Assembly (NCBI GenBank): GCA_033807775.1 | Contig: CM066315.1 | Location: 60,520,320-60,584,319, forward strand | DNA from: Saussurea involucrata | Lineage: Eukaryota > Streptophyta > Magnoliopsida > Asterales > Asteraceae | Direction of reading: 5' to 3' | DNA length: 64,000 nt | Shown here: positions 43,979 to 56,661 of the stretch, one piece after another | Layout: every line of letters starts with the position of its first letter | How positions within the stretch are numbered: position 1 is the stretch's first letter | Translations under genes and position numbers: made by a program | Notes under the pieces: model-generated | Told to the model about the DNA's origin: nothing | The model's database searches: none | Seen by the model: the letters and a program-made list of their open reading frames with translations, nothing else

Positions 43979-44240
43979 GGGGTCGTTTACCAAATTTAAC
44001 ACTATCACTTACTTACCAGGTAAGATTTTAGTCCACCAAATCGGTTTCGTATGCAATAATTCACCCGGTAAGCGCTAATCGTGGTAACAGTCGATGCCCT
44101 CACTTACCGGGTAAGACTCTCGGTTCTTGAATTCGCTATTACCCGGTAAGATTTTTGGTCCTTACCATATTAATCCGCTAGGTAATGTGACTTGGTAAGC
44201 AGTTACCCGTTACCCGGGTAAACGTTTGATAAACGACCCC
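43979..44240. mobile_element. Harbinger/Tourist-like MITE
   Basis: 262 bp with inverted ends GGGGTCGTTTACCAAA and TTTGATAAACGACCCC and a TAA duplication on each side (43976-43978, 44241-44243). The interior is filled with short palindromic TTACCCGGTAAG-type motifs. It has no coding capacity. A related copy lies at 56800-57084. Confidence 0.8.
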
Positions 44241-44308
44241 TAACTTTCATTTCAATTTCTTTTGTTGCTATAGTGTACTTGTACCTAAGAACACCCATCT
44301 TAAATCTT

Positions 44309-44384
44309 TAGCCGGATCTTAAATTTAGGATATACGAAGGTAGCCAAGGGGAAATCCACTGTCTCCAAAGTTCTTGTGATTCAG
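44309..44384 (+). other. Exon-like segment A
   Basis: An open stretch ending TTCAG before GTATGT, translating partly as GYTKVAKGKSTVSKVLVIQ. It is in phase with segment B at 45120 if 44385-45119 is spliced. I recognise no family, and chance is a real alternative. Confidence 0.2.
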
Positions 44385-44671
44385 GTATGTATGCGAGCTC
44401 TTTCACTGCATGTTGTTTCATATATTTCGTTAAAATTTTTACTGTTAATTGCACAATGTAACGAGATTAAAGTCCATGATAAAAAAAATCTAGCCTTTTG
44501 ATAGGTCTAATGAATGTGCAGAGTAGAAATTTTAGATATGAAAAATGGTTTGCTTTGGATCAAATAAGGAGTTTGTATTGGACTGGATTTCTAGCTTTGT
44601 ATGTTGTTCAAATCTTTACTAGGGTAGTCTGTGTATTGGTGTTGAGTTTGTGGAAACTGGGAAGTCTTTAG

Positions 44672-44935
44672 GATCCGTTTGGTTTGTAGGAATGGAATGG
44701 ATTGGATTGTGGGGATTTAGAGGGATTTGGATTTGGAATCCCTTTGCGTGTTAGGTTTGTAGGATTTGGAATGGAATTGAATTCCATTATTTATAAAAAA
44801 CAACATTAATAGTTTATAAAAATAATTAAGTTACCTTTTATTTAACTGATTAATAGAAAACAATTGTTTTTAACATACTTTTAAACATTATTATATACAA
44901 ATCCTACAAAGTCCCTTGAAATCCTAGCCACCCCG
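44672..44935. repeat. MITE-like remnant
   Basis: GGATCCGTTTGGTTTGTAGG, followed by repeated GGAATGG/GGATTTGG motifs and complementary AATCCTAC near 44900, resembles common plant MITE debris. I could not define its ends or a target duplication. Confidence 0.3.
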
Positions 44936-45119
44936 CTTGTCATTGGCTTTTGGCCAAATTGGTTTTCAGTTTTGATACATATTAGATGTTATTGCCTATT
45001 GTGTTTTGCCTAATCTCATGCTATTATTTCCCTACTTCATTTCTCTATATCTAAATGGTATTATCATGCCCTATATATGTCAATTCATATGGCCTTCTGT
45101 TTACTCCTTTTGGTTTCAG

Positions 45120-45130
45120 ATCACAGCTAA
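45120..45130 (+). other. Start of exon-like segment B, cut by the 45131 element
   Basis: ATCACAGCTAA follows a good acceptor (TTTTGGTTTCAG). The frame continues after the retroelement at 53984 as an open stretch to 54209. No recognised product. Confidence 0.2.
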
Positions 45131-47523
45131 TCTAACACCCGTAGTTTTCGGATAAGTACAATTTCGAATCAGTGTGGAATCGGTCTTTAAAGAAAAATAT
45201 GAAAAATAGGATTTTTGATTAAATCCTAGATTTTATGGTCTTTTTGGATGGGGAATTTGAATACGAGTCCAACGGTTCTTTCCGGAGCGAAAACGGAGCT
45301 AAAATGAAGAAGTTATGGCCAAAACAGTGTTTAGGAAGAAACCGCGCAACCAGCGCTGGTGTTGGCGCTAGTGAACCCGCGCGGAGCGTCTGATGATCAG
45401 TGCTTGGCGCTGATGGTGGCGCTAGTGCATCCGCGCAGAGCGTCTGATGAGCATAAATACGGGATTTTTAGCCCCAAACTTCATTTCTTCATCTCTCTCT
45501 CATTTCAACTCCGATTTTGATGATTCAAGTTGCTATGGTTCCGTTTTTGAGAGATATTCAAGGATCTAGAAAGAGTTTGGAAGTTTATTGGAATATTCAA
45601 GAACGTTTGGTGGTGGTAATCTTCTCATTTCTCACTCCCAAACTCCATCTCTTCTCTCCCAGATCATTTCCTCTTCTTCCCCCTCAAACCCTAACTGATT
45701 TTGGGGCTTTTTATGGAGATTACAGTGTTCCTTCTCCATCATATGTTAGTGGTTTCATCTTTTGATGCAAGAGCAAGTTTTCATCTCCAACACTAGAGAT
45801 TTTTGGGGTTTTCTAGGTTTTCATCAAAACCTAAGTGGTAAGTTCATTTCCTCCATTTACAAGCTTCATTATGAGTTATAAATGTTCCATTGATGATCTC
45901 CTAGCATTTTGTTCCTCCATTTTCGGTTTGGATGATTTTGAAAAAAGTTAGGACAAATTGGGGTTTTGGGTATAAATAGAGATTTTGATGGTTGATGTTG
46001 GGGAACAATTCTAAATGGTTAAATGTGGTTATTGATGGTTGGAAACTTATGGATCTAGGTTTTTGGAAGTTTTGGCTTGAGGATTCAAGTTTCTTCAAAG
46101 GAGCTTACTTTGGGGAAAATCTAGATTTAGCCTAAATCTAGCAAGGTGAGTTCAAGTTGATTTGTGAAAACTTTGTACATGCCAAAAATGTTATTTTCCA
46201 AATGTTTGTGTGTTTTACTTGAAATTATCAATTGTTGAGTTATTTGATGAGTCTAACTCTTTTAAAGTATTTATCTTCATAAATGTTGTAAAACACCCAT
46301 ATTTGGGGGTTTTGGATATTTTGATGTGTAGAAATCATAAATATGTTCTTAAAAGATTTATTGTTCAAAATGAAGTTTATTTAATGGTTTAATCATATTG
46401 ATGTACTTGATTCTATAAACCATTTGGGAAAATGCACATTTTAGTGTCATGGGTCATTTTGAGAATTAAAAGAGTATAAATCCATTTTGGAAAAATTCAT
46501 TATTATTAATCCGTGATGAGTTTTGAGTCGTGAGGATTTTATGGTATACGTTTACCAAAACGACGTTTAATACGTTTATATTTTGAGAACCGTTATTTAT
46601 GGGTCTAATGGGTTTTGAGCATTTGTCGGTTTTGACTTTGAGGAAGTCTTGGGGACATTTGTCCGGTTTTAATGGCTCGATGTGGAGTCTTATTTATGGT
46701 TTTCTTTATTTCACCATATTGCATTTTATTGCTCATTATTGATATCTACATGTTTGGGTGTTTTGGTCATTCCGGGTTGAGCATGTTTTGTAGACTGTGT
46801 TGCATTGGATCAATAGGCATGTAAGTCAGTATTTATTTGATGGTCTATCTCTTTGTGCACGAGGAGTGGACTATGGGGACGCATGGTTATATGCGTTAGG
46901 CCATGGGGGCCACTAGCGGGTATGCAATGTGGGACATTGAAGTCCTTGAGGTGTAACTCGTCTAGACTGGATAGGCAATATGGTCCCATAAGTCCTTGAG
47001 GTGTAACTCGACGGGGTATGCAATAAAGGCATGGGAAGGTTTGAGGTTGTGATGTCTTTATGGCATGGGAAATAAGACCGGGACTTGAGGTGTAATCCAG
47101 TAACATCATAAGTGGCCTAACTTTATGTGCCCGTCACTTTCGATGGAATCGGGTCTCCCCGGTCACCGAAAGGTGTTGTTTTTGGGTAGTACTTTTATCC
47201 ATATTTTCGGTGACGTTCTTTATTTATATGAAAGGTCTTCTTGGTTTATTTGGAAGAGTTCTATGTATCATCCTATTTGGGTGTTTTAAATATTGGGGTT
47301 TTGTCCACACTTGCATTTATTGGGATGTTTAATGTCAAAACACATTTGAGTAAGTTGGGATTAGGATTCATTTTAGAAAACGCTTTATACATTTTGGGAA
47401 CTTTTCTCATGGATTTTGTGTGCGTTGGAAAATGAGTCGTTTACATTCTTTCATAAACTCTTTTTAAAATCATGATTTATGTCGCCAACTGTCATTCTAC
47501 AAATTATATAAATCATGTTATAT
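45131..47523 (+). repeat. 5' LTR of plus-strand gypsy element, truncated
   Basis: It starts TCTAACACCCG where the other LTR has TGTAACACCCG, so the TG end is mutated. It matches 51211-53611 until AATCATGTTATA, then diverges. A TATA-like CATAAATA lies at about 45453. Confidence 0.85.
45350..45455. repeat. Short tandem duplication in LTR
   Basis: Two related units of about 60 bp share TGGCGCTAGTG, CCGCGC and GAGCGTCTGATGA. The same duplication is in the other LTR at 51432-51540. Confidence 0.7.
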
Positions 47524-50500
47524 AAGTGAGAGTGAAATTCACCATTAGGCACTTTAAGATAGGATGTTTTGTGGTCCATGGAATTGCTAGAAACGAGAAT
47601 CACGTCGAGAGTAGCAAGGATAATCATGTATGGTGCGTTCATAATGACACCTGGCCAGTGTCATGGTGAACCTACTAGTTATATGTGCATACTTGAATTA
47701 CTTTAATGTGATGACCGTTGGGGTAGTGAAGAAGTTTCTAAGCGAGTAGTCGTTGGAAAAAGGTTGACGATTTTAGTGTTAGTCACTTAGGGTGACAATA
47801 AGCATGATATTTGCTCTAAGTGGACCGTTTCGAGTCAAGATTTATGGTTGGATTAGAACCATAGACTTATTGAACCGACTTTGATTCGAGGAAAAACCGT
47901 AAGGTTAATCAATGAAATTCCCAACTTTGCCTTGAGAGGTTTGAGCATTCGGATGACAATAGTGGACCGGAGGGATTCAGAGGAGTATGGGTTGAGACGT
48001 TGAGTGCCGACTAAGTTATGCACAAAATTTATTTTAAAATAAATTGCATCAATTATTTCTTGTGTTTCAAATCCTTATATGGATTGTGTTACAAAGTCTT
48101 GGAAAAATGTTTAGCACACACAAGATTTTAAATCATGGTTTTTGAACCTGCATGAAATTATTTTATTGCGGGAGTAGCAAACTCCGTCGGAATTTGTTTT
48201 ATTTTGTTGTTGTCCAACGTTCCTTTCGGATACAGTGATATCCATATTTCTATGACATTTAAGATGTTGGGCAAGTAACTACGGCTTATGACTTTAACAT
48301 TGGATCTCCTCCACATATGTTAGAGTTTGGACGGAAAGTTATCTTCCATTATGTCTATGTAAAGCTATTTTGGAGACTTTGTTTAATGCAAGTTTATTGA
48401 TTAATGTTGTTTATATGGTATTGCAACGATAAGGGGATTTTTGGAATTTTGGCGTTTTAGTCATGATTTTGCTTATTGCAATTTCTTTTGAAAGCATAAT
48501 GTTTGGTGCCATTTTATTGACTTGAGGTCATTGAGGCCATTGAATTTCATGGAATTTTGTTTTACAACGTTTTGAGTCGCGTGAGTGCAATTTCACAAGG
48601 TGCATACTCCATTTATTTATGTGAAAATTTATGAGTTATGTTGGGCATTTTGTCCCACTCGAGCTTTGTTGAGAAATATTAATTTCATGCTGTAAGGCGA
48701 CAAAAAGGGGTGAGTTTTGGAACTTTAGTGTCGCGTGATCTCTCTTTCCAAGATTTGTATTAACACATGCTTGGTTGCAACTTGTTCAGTCTATGGATTG
48801 ATTTATACGTGACGTAAGTGAAGCATGAAAGAACACTTTGATAAAATTTCATAACAATTTGCTTATTGTGCTTTCGGTCAATTGATTGTTTTAGTATCAT
48901 TTCATGTAAATGCATTATATCGATTTAGGGGTATGCATAGCTTGGTAACCATTGCTTCTTTGATAAACGAGTCGTGCAAGAGAATGTTTTATTAACTCCT
49001 TACTTAAATGAAGGCCATTTGGTCAAAGTATGTTTTAGTATTGTGGGGATCATGCATGGTTTACGATACGTTATATTTTGAAAAACACGCAGGTGTGAGT
49101 CATTGACGAGGAACATTTTGGAAAAATTGTAAACCTTTTTGGTTTTGGAGAAAATGTGTATTTTGGGCATTTTTAACAAATAAACTTTTAAGCATTGACG
49201 TTTTAACGTTTTATATTACGAATGTGAAACTTTTGATGTAATTACTCCGTGATGGGGATTTTGGAAAAGTTATTTGTCTAAAACTAGAGTGCGTGGAATT
49301 ATTCATGTTTTTGAACATTGATGCGCACTGTTGGTGCGATTCGAGATTTGAAGTCGGTTTGAACCCTTTTTGGTGTCAACAAAATTACTAGCACTTATTT
49401 TCTCCTAAGTTTTGGGAAGACACATTGTTGTGTGCCAACCTTGTCAGGAGCGTTTTACTCATGTGTCATTATATGACCAGAGAAGAAAATTTTAGAAATT
49501 TACTTAAAGAATTTCATCTTTTGAGATTTTGTCGTGAACTATTTAATGCATTTCATTTCATTTTAAGAAAGCTACTAGGAAAGTGTTACAAGCTTGCATG
49601 CATACTCCGATTTGAGAGTTCCTCATGTTGTTTTGTCGATATTTTCAATTAATGAAAACATGTTGATTTTTATCTTAAATTTGGAACTTACACAAGTCAT
49701 TTTATGTTTGACCAAAGTGTATTTATGACTCGTTTCATCGTTTTTTGTATAATAAACTGACGCGCGCAAATTTTGTTGGTGAACCCTGCTCCATGCCATC
49801 GTATGGTTAAAAAGGAGTTTTGGAGTCAAATGCCGTTTAAACTTCTTTTGGAAGTACGTGCGAAACATTTTGTTGCACACCATTTAAAGTGGGCAGATAC
49901 TTTGCGTGCATGACATAAATTAATCCATGCTAGGACCGTAACGGTTCCTTTCAAAGAAGTTGTTTATTGTGCTTTTGCGTTTTGTTAACGGTCTAAATTT
50001 CGATGAAATAGTTTTCAATACGATTTTCATATGTGGGACGAGCGTGCCCATTTTTGCACAACTAACGAATTGATAGTAGTAGATGTTGTGCATACAATTA
50101 AATTGATATGAAAACCTGTGTGTTGAAAATTTCTAGAAAAGTTTTTGATTGACATATTTGTTAAGTCTTTCACTTGAAAACCTTGAACTCGTTAGAACCT
50201 TGGAAAGGTTAAGTAACCCCGATTAGGAGTAAATGTGTACAGAACTTCGACAGTGGGAGGTTGGGTATTCCGATGCGTGATCGTGCCGTAGGCCGAGTAG
50301 TATCGTTTGCATAGGCGGCGTACTTTTGTAACTGGGGGTTAGACTCGCGATGTTTTCTGTTAATTTTGGTGGTACCCGTTCTTATCGACAACCTTGTTTT
50401 GGGTCTTGGTAAATTTTCGCATAAGGAACGTGTATGACCCTTTAGGCACCGTATTGATAACCTTGGTTTTATGGGGATGCCCGACGGATGGAGCTCGGGT

Positions 50501-51210
50501 GTGGAGTAATGCAGTGGTTTGAATCTTGGTGGTATGGTTAGGTGTCGACTTTGGACTTTGAGGCCATGAACCGTCAGTGTTTTGGGAGTGTTGTAGTCCA
50601 ATCTTAAGGGACAATCGTATCGCTTGTAGTGATTTTAAGAAGTTCAGATTATAATAAGTGGATTTAGTAGAACGAATTTACCTGAATGGTAAAAGAATTT
50701 GCAGATTGGATGGTTGGTAATGGGATGTATTCATGGAGTTGTATAATCGTTGGGTCAGGGACGACCGTATGTTTTGGGGACTATTAGTGCTCGTTAGGGT
50801 CAAATGTCAATTCAACAGCGGGAGGGTTGGATTTGGAGATTTTGTTGGTTTCGGTGGTAATCAAACCTCGGGTTGATTGGAGAAGAAATTTTAAGCATGT
50901 GGATTTGGGCTGATGGGAAGTCGAGATCGGGCGTTGAGGAAGTATGGATCACCTAAGGTTGGGAGATGACCTGGGTCATTCAGTTAGAGGCTACCTTAGT
51001 AAATTAAGCGTTCACTCGGGCATAAATGTAGTGGGTCTAAATGGACATTGATTGTGAGTATCGACATGCAAGTTGTAATAGCAGTTCTGGCAAGAAAGGA
51101 TTGAAATTTTAGTAGGAAACTGAAGAAGCATGGAAAGTGTTGAGTTCGATAACCTTTGGATGTTTGGGAGCTAAATTTCGAGGACGAAATCATCCTAAGG
51201 TTGGGAGGAT
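47524..51210 (+). other. Noncoding internal region of plus-strand gypsy element
   Basis: 3.7 kb with only short, scattered open frames and no retroviral motif that I can see. The final part (51168-51210) is the gypsy-type pol end and purine tract. Confidence 0.6.
51199..51210 (+). promoter_or_regulatory. Polypurine tract of plus-strand gypsy element
   Basis: GGTTGGGAGGAT directly before TGTAACACCC. Confidence 0.7.
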
Positions 51211-53978
51211 TGTAACACCCGTAATTTTCGGATAAGTACAATTTCGAATCAGTGTGAAATCGGTCTTTTAAGAAAAAAATATGAAAAATAGGATTTTGGA
51301 TTAAACCCTAGATTTTATGGTCTTGTTGGATGGGGAAATTGAATACGATTCCAACGGTTCTTTCCGGAGCGAAAACGGAGCTAAAATGAAGAAGTTATGG
51401 CCAAAACAGTATTTAGGAAGAAACCGGGCGACCAGTGCTTGGCGCTGGTGTTGGCGCTAGTGAACCCGCGCGGAGCGTCTGATGATCAGTGCTTGGCGCT
51501 GATGGTGGCGCTAGTGCATCCGCGCGGAGTGTATGATGAGCATAAATACGGGATTTTTACCCCCAAACTTCATTTCTTCATATCTCTCTCATTTCAACTC
51601 CGATTTTGGTGATTCAAGTTGCTATGGTTCCGTTTTTGAGAGATCTTCAAGGATCTAGAAAGAGTTTGGAAGTTTATTGGAAGATTCAAGAACGTTTGGT
51701 GGTGGTAATTTTCTCATTTCTCACTCCCAAACTCCATCTCTTCTCTCCCAAATCATTTCCTCTTCTTCCCCCTCAAACCCTAACTAATTTTGGGGCTTTT
51801 TATGGAGATTAAAGTGTTCCTTCTCCATCATATGTTAGTGGTTTCATATTTTGATGCAAGAGCAAGTTTTCATCTCCAACACTAGAGATTTTTGGGGTTT
51901 TCTAGGTTTTCATCAAAACCTAAGTGGTAAGTTCATTTCCTCCATTTAAAAGCTTCATTATGAGTTATAAATGTTCCATTGATGATCTCCTAGCGTTTTG
52001 TTCCTCCATTTTCGGTTTGGATGATTTTGAGAAAAGTTAGGACAAATTGGGGTTTTGGGTATAAATGGAGATTTTGATGGTTGATGTTGGGGAACAATTC
52101 TAAATGGTTAAATGTGGTTATTGATGGTTGGAAACTTATGGATCTAGGTTTTTGGAAGTTTTGGCTTGAGGATTCAAGTTTCTTCAAAGGAGCTTACGTT
52201 GGGGAAACATGTAGATTTAGCCTAAATCTAGCAAAGTGAGTTCAAGTTGATTTGTGAAAACTTTGTACATGCAAAAAATGTTATTTTCCAAATGTTTGTG
52301 TGTTTTACTTGAAATTATCAATTGTTGAGTTATTTGATGAGTCTAACTCTTTTGAAGTATTTATCTTCATAAATGTTGTAAAACACCCATATTTGGGGTT
52401 TTTGGATATTTTGATGTGTAGAAATTATAAATATGTTCTTAAAAGATTTATTATTCAAAATGAAGTTTATTTAATGGTTTAATCATATTGATGTACTTGA
52501 TTCTATAAACCATTTGGGAAAATGCACATTTTAGTGTCATGGGTCATTTTGAGAATTAAAAGAGTATAAATCCATTTTGGGAAAATTCATTATTATTAAT
52601 CCGTGATGAGTTTTGAGTCGTGAGGATTTTATGGTATACGTTTACCTAAACGACGTTTAATACGTTTATATTTTGAGAATCGTTATTTATGGGTCTAATG
52701 GGTTTTGAGCATTTGCTCGGTTTTGACTTTGAGGAAGTCTTGGGGACATTTGTCCGGTTTTAATGGCTCGATGTGGAGTCTTATTTATGGTTTGCTTTTA
52801 TTGCACCATATTGCATTTTATTGCTCATTATTGATATTTACATGCTTGGGTGTTTTAGTCATTCCGGGTTGAGCATGTTTTGTAGACTGTGTTGCATTGG
52901 ATCCATAGGCATGTAAGTCAGTCTTTATTTGATTGTCTATCTTTTTGTGCACGAGGAATGGACTATGGGGACGCATGGTTATATGTGTTAGGCCATGGGG
53001 GCCACTAGCGGGTATGCAATGTGGGACATTGAAGTCCTTGAGGTGTAACTCGTCTAGACTGGATAGGCAATATGGTCCTATAAGTCCTTGAGGTGTAACT
53101 CGACGGGGTATGCAATAAAGGCATGGGAAGGTTTGAGGTTGTGATGTCTTTATGGCATGAGAAATAAGACCGGGACTTGAGGTGTAATCCAGTAACATCA
53201 TAAGTGGCCTAACTTTATGTGCCCGTCACTTTCGATGGAATCGGGTCTCCCCCATCACCGAAAGGTGTTGTTTTTGGGTAGTACTTTTATCCATATTTTC
53301 GGTGACGTTCTTTATTATATGAAAGGTCTTCATGGTTTATTGGAGAGTTCTATTCCTCATCCTATTTGGGTGTTTTAAATATTGGGGTTTTGTCCGCACT
53401 TACATTTATTAAGATGTTTAATGTCAAAACACGTTTGAGTAAGTTGGGATTGGGATTCATTTTAGAAAACGCTTTATACATTTTGGGAACTTTTCTCATG
53501 GATTTTGTGTGCGTTGGAAAATGAGTCGTTTACATTCTTTCATAAACTCTTTTTAAAATCATGATTTATGTCGCCAACTGTCATTCTACAAATTATATAA
53601 ATCATGTTATAAACTATTGAACTCACTAGGCGTTAGCCTAACCTTTTTATTTGTCGGCATGTGCAACAAGTCTCAGGTTGGGAGTAGTTCTAGTGACACG
53701 TGTGAAAGGTCGTGTGCTAGTAACGTGCTCGAGAGGTGAATAGCTTAAGTGAAGTTTTCCGCATTCATCCTTGGGATTAGCATCTTGTAATTGGGTTAAG
53801 TAACACCCGTTGTAGTTTTAGTCTTTGTAACATGACTTGAATTATATTTTGTTTGAGGTTAACCATAGATTGTAATTTAAGGTATTTTACCTATTGGATT
53901 ATAGGAAAAATCCTATTATTTCGGATGTACTATCAAAAATTTTAATTAGTTGCTCTTTCCCAATTCGAGGGTGTTACA
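51211..53978 (+). repeat. 3' LTR of plus-strand gypsy element, complete
   Basis: 2768 bp from TGTAACACCCG to GGGTGTTACA. Its last 367 bp (53612-53978) are missing from the 5' LTR. It includes GAACTCACTAGGC near 53620. Confidence 0.88.
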
Positions 53979-53983
53979 GATAA

Positions 53984-54260
53984 TTTAGGTGTCCTACAAA
54001 TTCTCAATCAATTTATGCATTCTGTGTGCTTTCCGGTTTGGATTAGTGCATTGGGAGATTCTCTCTCAGTTATGATATCTATGTGCTCATCAGTAACTAT
54101 TTTAGTTTTATTGGCTGCAAATCAAACTAATTGTTCATCAATAGCAGTTATCTCAATTCTCATTGTGGTTCAAGTTTTCTTCTCTGATTTGGTCTCAGAC
54201 TTTTGGTGACTGTATTTGGTTTATATTTCTTCTGCCTTAGCTTGGTACTGAAAGATTTGG
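53984..54260 (+). other. Exon-like segment B, continued
   Basis: The open frame from 45120 continues here to a stop at 54209 (NQFMHSVCFPVWISALGDS, then a hydrophobic stretch). No family recognised. Chance or an old pseudogene are as likely as a gene. Confidence 0.2.
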
Positions 54261-54365
54261 ATGGCATGCTTCAATGTCTACTGTGTTGAATGTCTTTGAA
54301 CCTGTTTCCAGAGACGATTGATGTTGATCGATGGCATGCTTCAAAGTCTGCTGTGTTAAATGTCT
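54261..54365. repeat. Two 35-bp direct repeats, 70 bp apart
   Basis: ATGGCATGCTTCAA at 54261 and 54331, each followed by related GTCT.CTGTGTT.AATGTCT. About three mismatches. Confidence 0.75.
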
Positions 54366-55733
54366 CCCATCCCTAAGATTGGTTTTGTTTCTAGGCTGAT
54401 AAGTGTTCATGATAATGGGGTTTTAATTTTAGGACAAATTAGTAGGTTGGGCCTTTTTGTTGTAATCTGTTGGGCTTCGTATATCAGATGGCATTTGGAT
54501 TATGGTGGCTGGGGCCCTTTGTCTCTAATGATTATCGGAGTTTTGGGCTTCTTCAGATTTGACTTCTTCTTGTCACTCGTACAGATCTGATTGAAGATAT
54601 TGCATTAGAAAGGGATACAAAGTAACTTCCGAATAAATCTGCTTCTCTTTGTTCCTACGAACAAAATTGTTCTATTATTACCAACAAAATAGAACAAATA
54701 TGAACCCTTGCGTTGAAAAGCTATGGATTTTTGGGCTCATCATAAAAGTTATATGGATGATGGTTTATCAAATGTTATTACAAAGAGAGAATCTATTGGA
54801 GTTGAATACAATTTATTTTTGAAAATTGTGAAATGTACTGTTCTTACATGATCTATTACTCCGGATCTTTCAAGACAATTCTCTCAACCAAATTTTATTT
54901 GTATCTAGCGGATCATAAAAACGTAATGTACTACGAACGTGAACTGAAAATGGTAACTTTGTAATCCTGAAACTTTAGCAAATAATATTTGTTTTAGTTA
55001 CATGAAGTAAGAGAATCGAATTCTAGGATATGAAAGATTTGTAATTTTATTTTGTTTAAACATAAATTTTAGATTTATTTAATGGATGGTTTAATTAATT
55101 TTTTGTTATTTGATTATTGATACCCTTTTCAGTTGCATAGTTTTTCATTAATTGAGAAGTAAGAATTGCATTTTTATTTGTTTAAACATAAGTTTCAGAT
55201 TCTTCAATAAATAGTTCCATTAGATTTTCATTCTTGTTTTTCCGTTGCATTGCAGCCGAGTACATAACTGAGAAAAAGTTAACATATATTTATACTATGC
55301 AAGTCATAACTTTTAGAATAACAAGTATGGACGGGTTTGGGCCTAAGTTGGGTATATGACAGAAGCATGGTGACTTCTAATCACATGGAATTGGAGACAT
55401 CCAACGGGAATATGTTGGTTTGTTGGCTTAAATGCAACACATCGATAGAGTGAAGTGGATAAAATTAACTGAATTAGCTGTAAAATTATGTCTTATGTGC
55501 TTTATTTATTATATATCTTACTAGCCCTGTGGACTTTACTTCTTCTTTAAAATATTAATTATTATTTGCAATGTCTTAATTATTTTAACAGTGTTAGTTA
55601 AAGACTGACTACTCATATAACATAATCTAGATTAAGGTTATGTCGTGTACCCAAGCAAAACATAACTTTTTGATCTCGGAATGTTTGTGTTTGCTACAAA
55701 CCATTTTTTATGAAGTATTTTTTTTGGTCTCCT
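54366..55733. other. AT-rich intergenic stretch
   Basis: No gene, RNA or clear element seen. Confidence 0.5.
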
Positions 55734-55972
55734 GTTGCAATGGCCATAGGCCATATTGCAACCAATTTCTGTTTTGGCTTTGTCAATGTTACTAATGGTT
55801 TTATTTTGTTTCAATGGATGACCAAAGTTATGCACTTTGCTGTTTGTTGGATTTTGGTGAAAATCTGTAATTATGAAAATCCCTCTTATCTCTAGATATA
55901 TTTAAATATTATTATATCTTATTTTATTTATTAAAATAACATCTTATTATATATTAAATTAAAGTCATGTCG

Positions 55973-56011
55973 TATACCCGTCAACCGACCAACGAACGGG
56001 TATAATGCTAG
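55973..56011 (+). mobile_element. Helitron-like 3' terminus
   Basis: A perfect 9-bp stem TATACCCGT/ACGGGTATA (55973-55981, 55996-56004) is followed by ATG and CTAG (56008-56011), then T. This matches the Helitron rule of a hairpin a few bases before a CTRR end inserted at AT. No matching 5' end or Rep/helicase coding was found, so only the end is called. Confidence 0.45.
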
Positions 56012-56080
56012 TTAATTTAGGTTCAAAATAATTATCAAAATATAAAAAGAATAACTTTGAACAAAGAAAAGGAAAAAAGA

Positions 56081-56160
56081 AAGAGGAGTCGGTGGGGTGG
56101 GGGCAAAGGGTGGTTGTGGGTGAGTTAGTGGGGGTGGTTATGAGTTATGACTTTCAATTT
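56081..56160 (+). repeat. G-rich low-complexity tract
   Basis: Purine- and GT-rich run with several GGGG blocks. No further structure seen. Confidence 0.5.
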
Positions 56161-56661
56161 ATGTTGTATGATTATTTATGAAAAGTACACTCTATAAACG
56201 AATTTAAGGGGTGTTTGTATTCAATTTAATAAGACTAGAAGTCTACTTGCGTACTACAGCGTGATATATCTCGATTTTAATATTTTAATTTGTTTTAATG
56301 TGTGCTTTTGATAAAACAATCAAAAGCTTTTTTATAAATTTGTTTAAAGAATGACGCTTTTTGAGGAGTTCATGATTTGAGAATTTGAAAGTGGTTAGAG
56401 ATAAGAATTAATTAATAAGAGTCCACGATTTAAGGATTTGAAGGTTGTTAAAGATAAGTATTAATCAAGTAATTAACATTAAAAGCGGTACATAAAGCTT
56501 CATTAGTTGTTTTTAAGAGATTTTAAATAATTAGCATTAAGTAGCGGTACATGAAGCTTTAGGGGTTGTTTTTAAGAGTTTTTCATAAATGCTTTATAAT
56601 ATAGTATAGATTAATGGGTGATTAGCTTAACTGGTAAAATTATATTAAGGTGTTTGCATTT

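Larger units (their letters stand above)
45131..53978 (+). mobile_element. Plus-strand gypsy-type element without coding (LARD-like)
   Basis: Two related LTRs (45131-47523 and 51211-53978) flank 3.7 kb in which I find no gag or pol domain. The 3' LTR is preceded by TTTCGAGGACGAAAT (near 51175) and GGTTGGGAGGAT, a gypsy pol end and purine tract, which set the orientation. Flanks GCTAA (45126-45130) and GATAA (53979-53983) look like a target duplication with one change. The first LTR lacks its last 367 bp and the primer site. It is a large derivative or a very decayed gypsy element. Confidence 0.78.

Noticed and set aside
50209..50614. 130- and 84-codon minus-strand frames in the plus-strand gypsy interior
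   Set aside because: Opposite to element sense, overlapping each other, no family motif.
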